A DNA stretch of 64,000 nucleotides. It comes from Rhizorhabdus dicambivorans (lineage in GTDB: Bacteria > Pseudomonadota > Alphaproteobacteria > Sphingomonadales > Sphingomonadaceae). The DNA is taken from contig NZ_CP023449.1 of NCBI RefSeq assembly GCF_002355275.1, forward strand, positions 4,070,001 to 4,134,000, read 5' to 3'. The notes under the pieces are model-generated. The model was not told where the DNA came from and made no database searches. It worked only from the letters and a program-made list of their open reading frames with translations. Below, in pieces: positions 62,905-64,000 of the stretch (position 1 is its first letter; every line of letters starts with the position of its first letter). A program made the position numbers and the translations under genes.

Positions 62905-63519
62905 TCAGCCGCCGAACTGGCCGGCAAACAAGACTTCGGCGAGGGGCTTGCGGTCGCTCATCACCTCGCGGTCGCGTAGGTCGCTCGGCAAACGCGATCG
63001 ATCGCCCAACTTCCCGATCGCAGCAGCGGCCTCGATCCGGAAGTTCGTCGGCACCTTCAACGCTTCAGGCAGCCTGTCAAAATCCAGACCTGTCATGCCA
63101 TGGGCGTGAAGCCCCATCATAGACGCCTGCAGTGCCATCATCGCCCAAGCGGCACCCGTATCGAAACTATGACTCCGCGACGGCTTTTCGCCGATGTACT
63201 GGTCGGACACGAAGAATATCAGCGCGCCAGCCTGCTCGGCCCAGGACCGATTGAACGGGATCAGCAGGGAAAGGAACAGACCCCAATGATCATCGCCGCG
63301 AAGTGAATATATCATCCGCCACGGCTGATGATTGAAGGCGGATGGCGCCCAATGAGCAGCATCCGCGAGAATCTGCATATCGGCTTCGGTAAGCGACGAC
63401 CCATCGAATGCACGTGGTGACCATCGCGTGAGGAACACCGGATCCATCGCCGTTTCCGAAATACGTACCATCGAGATCCCTTGATTATCTGATCGCGCCT
63501 CGATTTGTTGCTGCGACAT
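62905..63519 (-). CDS. Nitroreductase-family flavoprotein
   Basis: A 204-residue nitroreductase-fold protein: RWSPRAFDGSSLTEAD, LADAAHWAPSAFNHQPWRMIY (key part APSAFNHQPWR), then GAAWAMMALQASMMGLHAHGM and PTNFRIEAAAAIGKLG. It would bind FMN and use NAD(P)H to reduce nitro, quinone or similar groups. The ATG at 63519 is 9 bases after the upstream gene stop; a start at 63471 (after AAGGG) is possible and would remove 16 residues. It may supply reduction in the catabolic pathway; substrate unknown. Confidence 0.82.
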   Translation of the reverse strand: MSQQQIEARSDNQGISMVRISETAMDPVFLTRWSPRAFDGSSLTEADMQILADAAHWAPSAFNHQPWRMIYSLRGDDHWGLFLSLLIPFNRSWAEQAGALIFFVSDQYIGEKPSRSHSFDTGAAWAMMALQASMMGLHAHGMTGLDFDRLPEALKVPTNFRIEAAAAIGKLGDRSRLPSDLRDREVMSDRKPLAEVLFAGQFGG

Positions 63520-63527
63520 CCGCACCG

Positions 63528-64000
63528 TCAGGCGTCCGGCAAGGCCAACAATCGCCGCGCATTTTTGGACGTGACTGCCGCGCGATCATCGTCGCTGAAC
63601 GCATGCGCCTCCGCCAACAGCGCACCCGGACGATACTCTCCCATATCGAAGGGATAATCGGATCCGATGACGATCTGGCCAATACCCACGGTCCGCGCAA
63701 GCTGCTCCAAAATGCTCGGATCGTGGACAACGGTATCGTACCAGATCCGCTTGAGATAGTCGCTCGGCGAGCGCGCCATCGTCCGGCAGTCCGACCGAAC
63801 GGCATATCCGTGATCGGATCGCCCGAAGAAACTCGGAAGATATCCGCCGCCATGGCAGGCCAGCACCTTTAAATCCGGAAAACGATCGAACACGCCGGAA
63901 AAGATCAGCTTCGACAGCGCGATCGTGGTTTCCAATGGTTGCCCGATCAGATTCCCTAGATAGCTGTCCTTGAGCCGGTCCCCCATGTCCGTACCCATTG
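63528..64000 (-). CDS. Amidohydrolase-2 / ACMSD-like metal-dependent hydrolase, C-terminal part (cut by right edge)
   Basis: The last about 157 residues of an amidohydrolase-2 (ACMSD/gamma-resorcylate decarboxylase-like) protein; the frame is open to the window edge, so the ATG at 63998 is probably internal. Visible parts: LKVLACHGGGYLPSFFGR with a metal-ligand-type histidine, WYDTVVHDPSILEQL, and IVIGSDYPFDMGEY with the conserved aspartate. Family members decarboxylate or hydrolyse aromatic acids and intermediates. It is immediately upstream of, and co-transcribed with, the nitroreductase gene. Confidence 0.82.
   Translation of the reverse strand, partial: MGTDMGDRLKDSYLGNLIGQPLETTIALSKLIFSGVFDRFPDLKVLACHGGGYLPSFFGRSDHGYAVRSDCRTMARSPSDYLKRIWYDTVVHDPSILEQLARTVGIGQIVIGSDYPFDMGEYRPGALLAEAHAFSDDDRAAVTSKNARRLLALPDA

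Overview
The window is GC-rich, tightly packed bacterial DNA. Gene content points to an alphaproteobacterium of the Sphingomonadales: a DUF736/DUF932/DUF2840/DUF2274 conjugation backbone with a TrbBCDEJ(K)LFGI apparatus, many TonB-dependent receptors, and accessory catabolic genes. The assignment is by gene content and style, not by a marker gene. No rRNA, tRNA, CRISPR array, complete insertion sequence or integrase gene was recognised.

Layout. (1) 1-1342: the end of a Qat anti-phage operon (qatC cut by the window edge, then qatD). (2) 1355-5006: five minus-strand genes of unknown function, two with HEPN-type RxxxxH motifs, enclosed by a 22-bp near-perfect direct repeat (20 of 22 bases identical). 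This looks like an exchangeable cassette and is my best candidate for an undescribed defence system. (3) 5366-28640: the core of a Tn4371-like integrative conjugative element. It holds ParB, DUF736, DUF932, a DUF6499/DUF2285 regulator split by a frameshift, HTH protein, DUF2840, TraF peptidase, lytic transglycosylase, relaxase, TraG coupling protein, ribbon-helix-helix protein, trbB-trbI and DUF2274. A TIGR02391 protein, again with an RxxxxH motif, is inserted as cargo, and a strongly structured non-coding stretch lies at about 10399-10577. (4) 28655-34036: a second TrbK-like protein, a LysR regulator, small exported proteins, a DUF1259 protein and an OmpR/EnvZ-type two-component system. (5) 34104-38295: a chromate-resistance operon, chrB-chrA-superoxide dismutase-Cj0069-family protein. 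(6) 38692-38988: a truncated chemotaxis-like protein, probably a scar. (7) 39247-64000: a catabolic island.

The catabolic island contains two related modules of TetR regulator, TonB-dependent receptor and ATZ/TRZ-type amidohydrolase, in opposite orientation. The right-hand module continues into PQQ-alcohol dehydrogenase, NtaA-type flavin monooxygenase, and ethanolamine ammonia-lyase EutB and EutC. Between the modules lie an acetaldehyde-dehydrogenase-type gene with its DUF779 partner, and a fumarylacetoacetate hydrolase-fold gene followed by a cupin and a GntR regulator. An omega-aminotransferase, an MFS transporter, a nitroreductase and the end of a metal-dependent hydrolase complete the island. 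Inferred logic: uptake through TonB receptors, hydrolysis, oxidation and C-N cleavage, release of an aminoalcohol-like fragment, deamination to an aldehyde by EutBC, oxidation to an acid. The substrate is unknown.

A 10-bp palindrome, TTATCGATAA, and variants occur as tandem pairs exactly 19 bp apart in three promoter regions of this island, including that of the GntR gene. This defines a probable local regulon.
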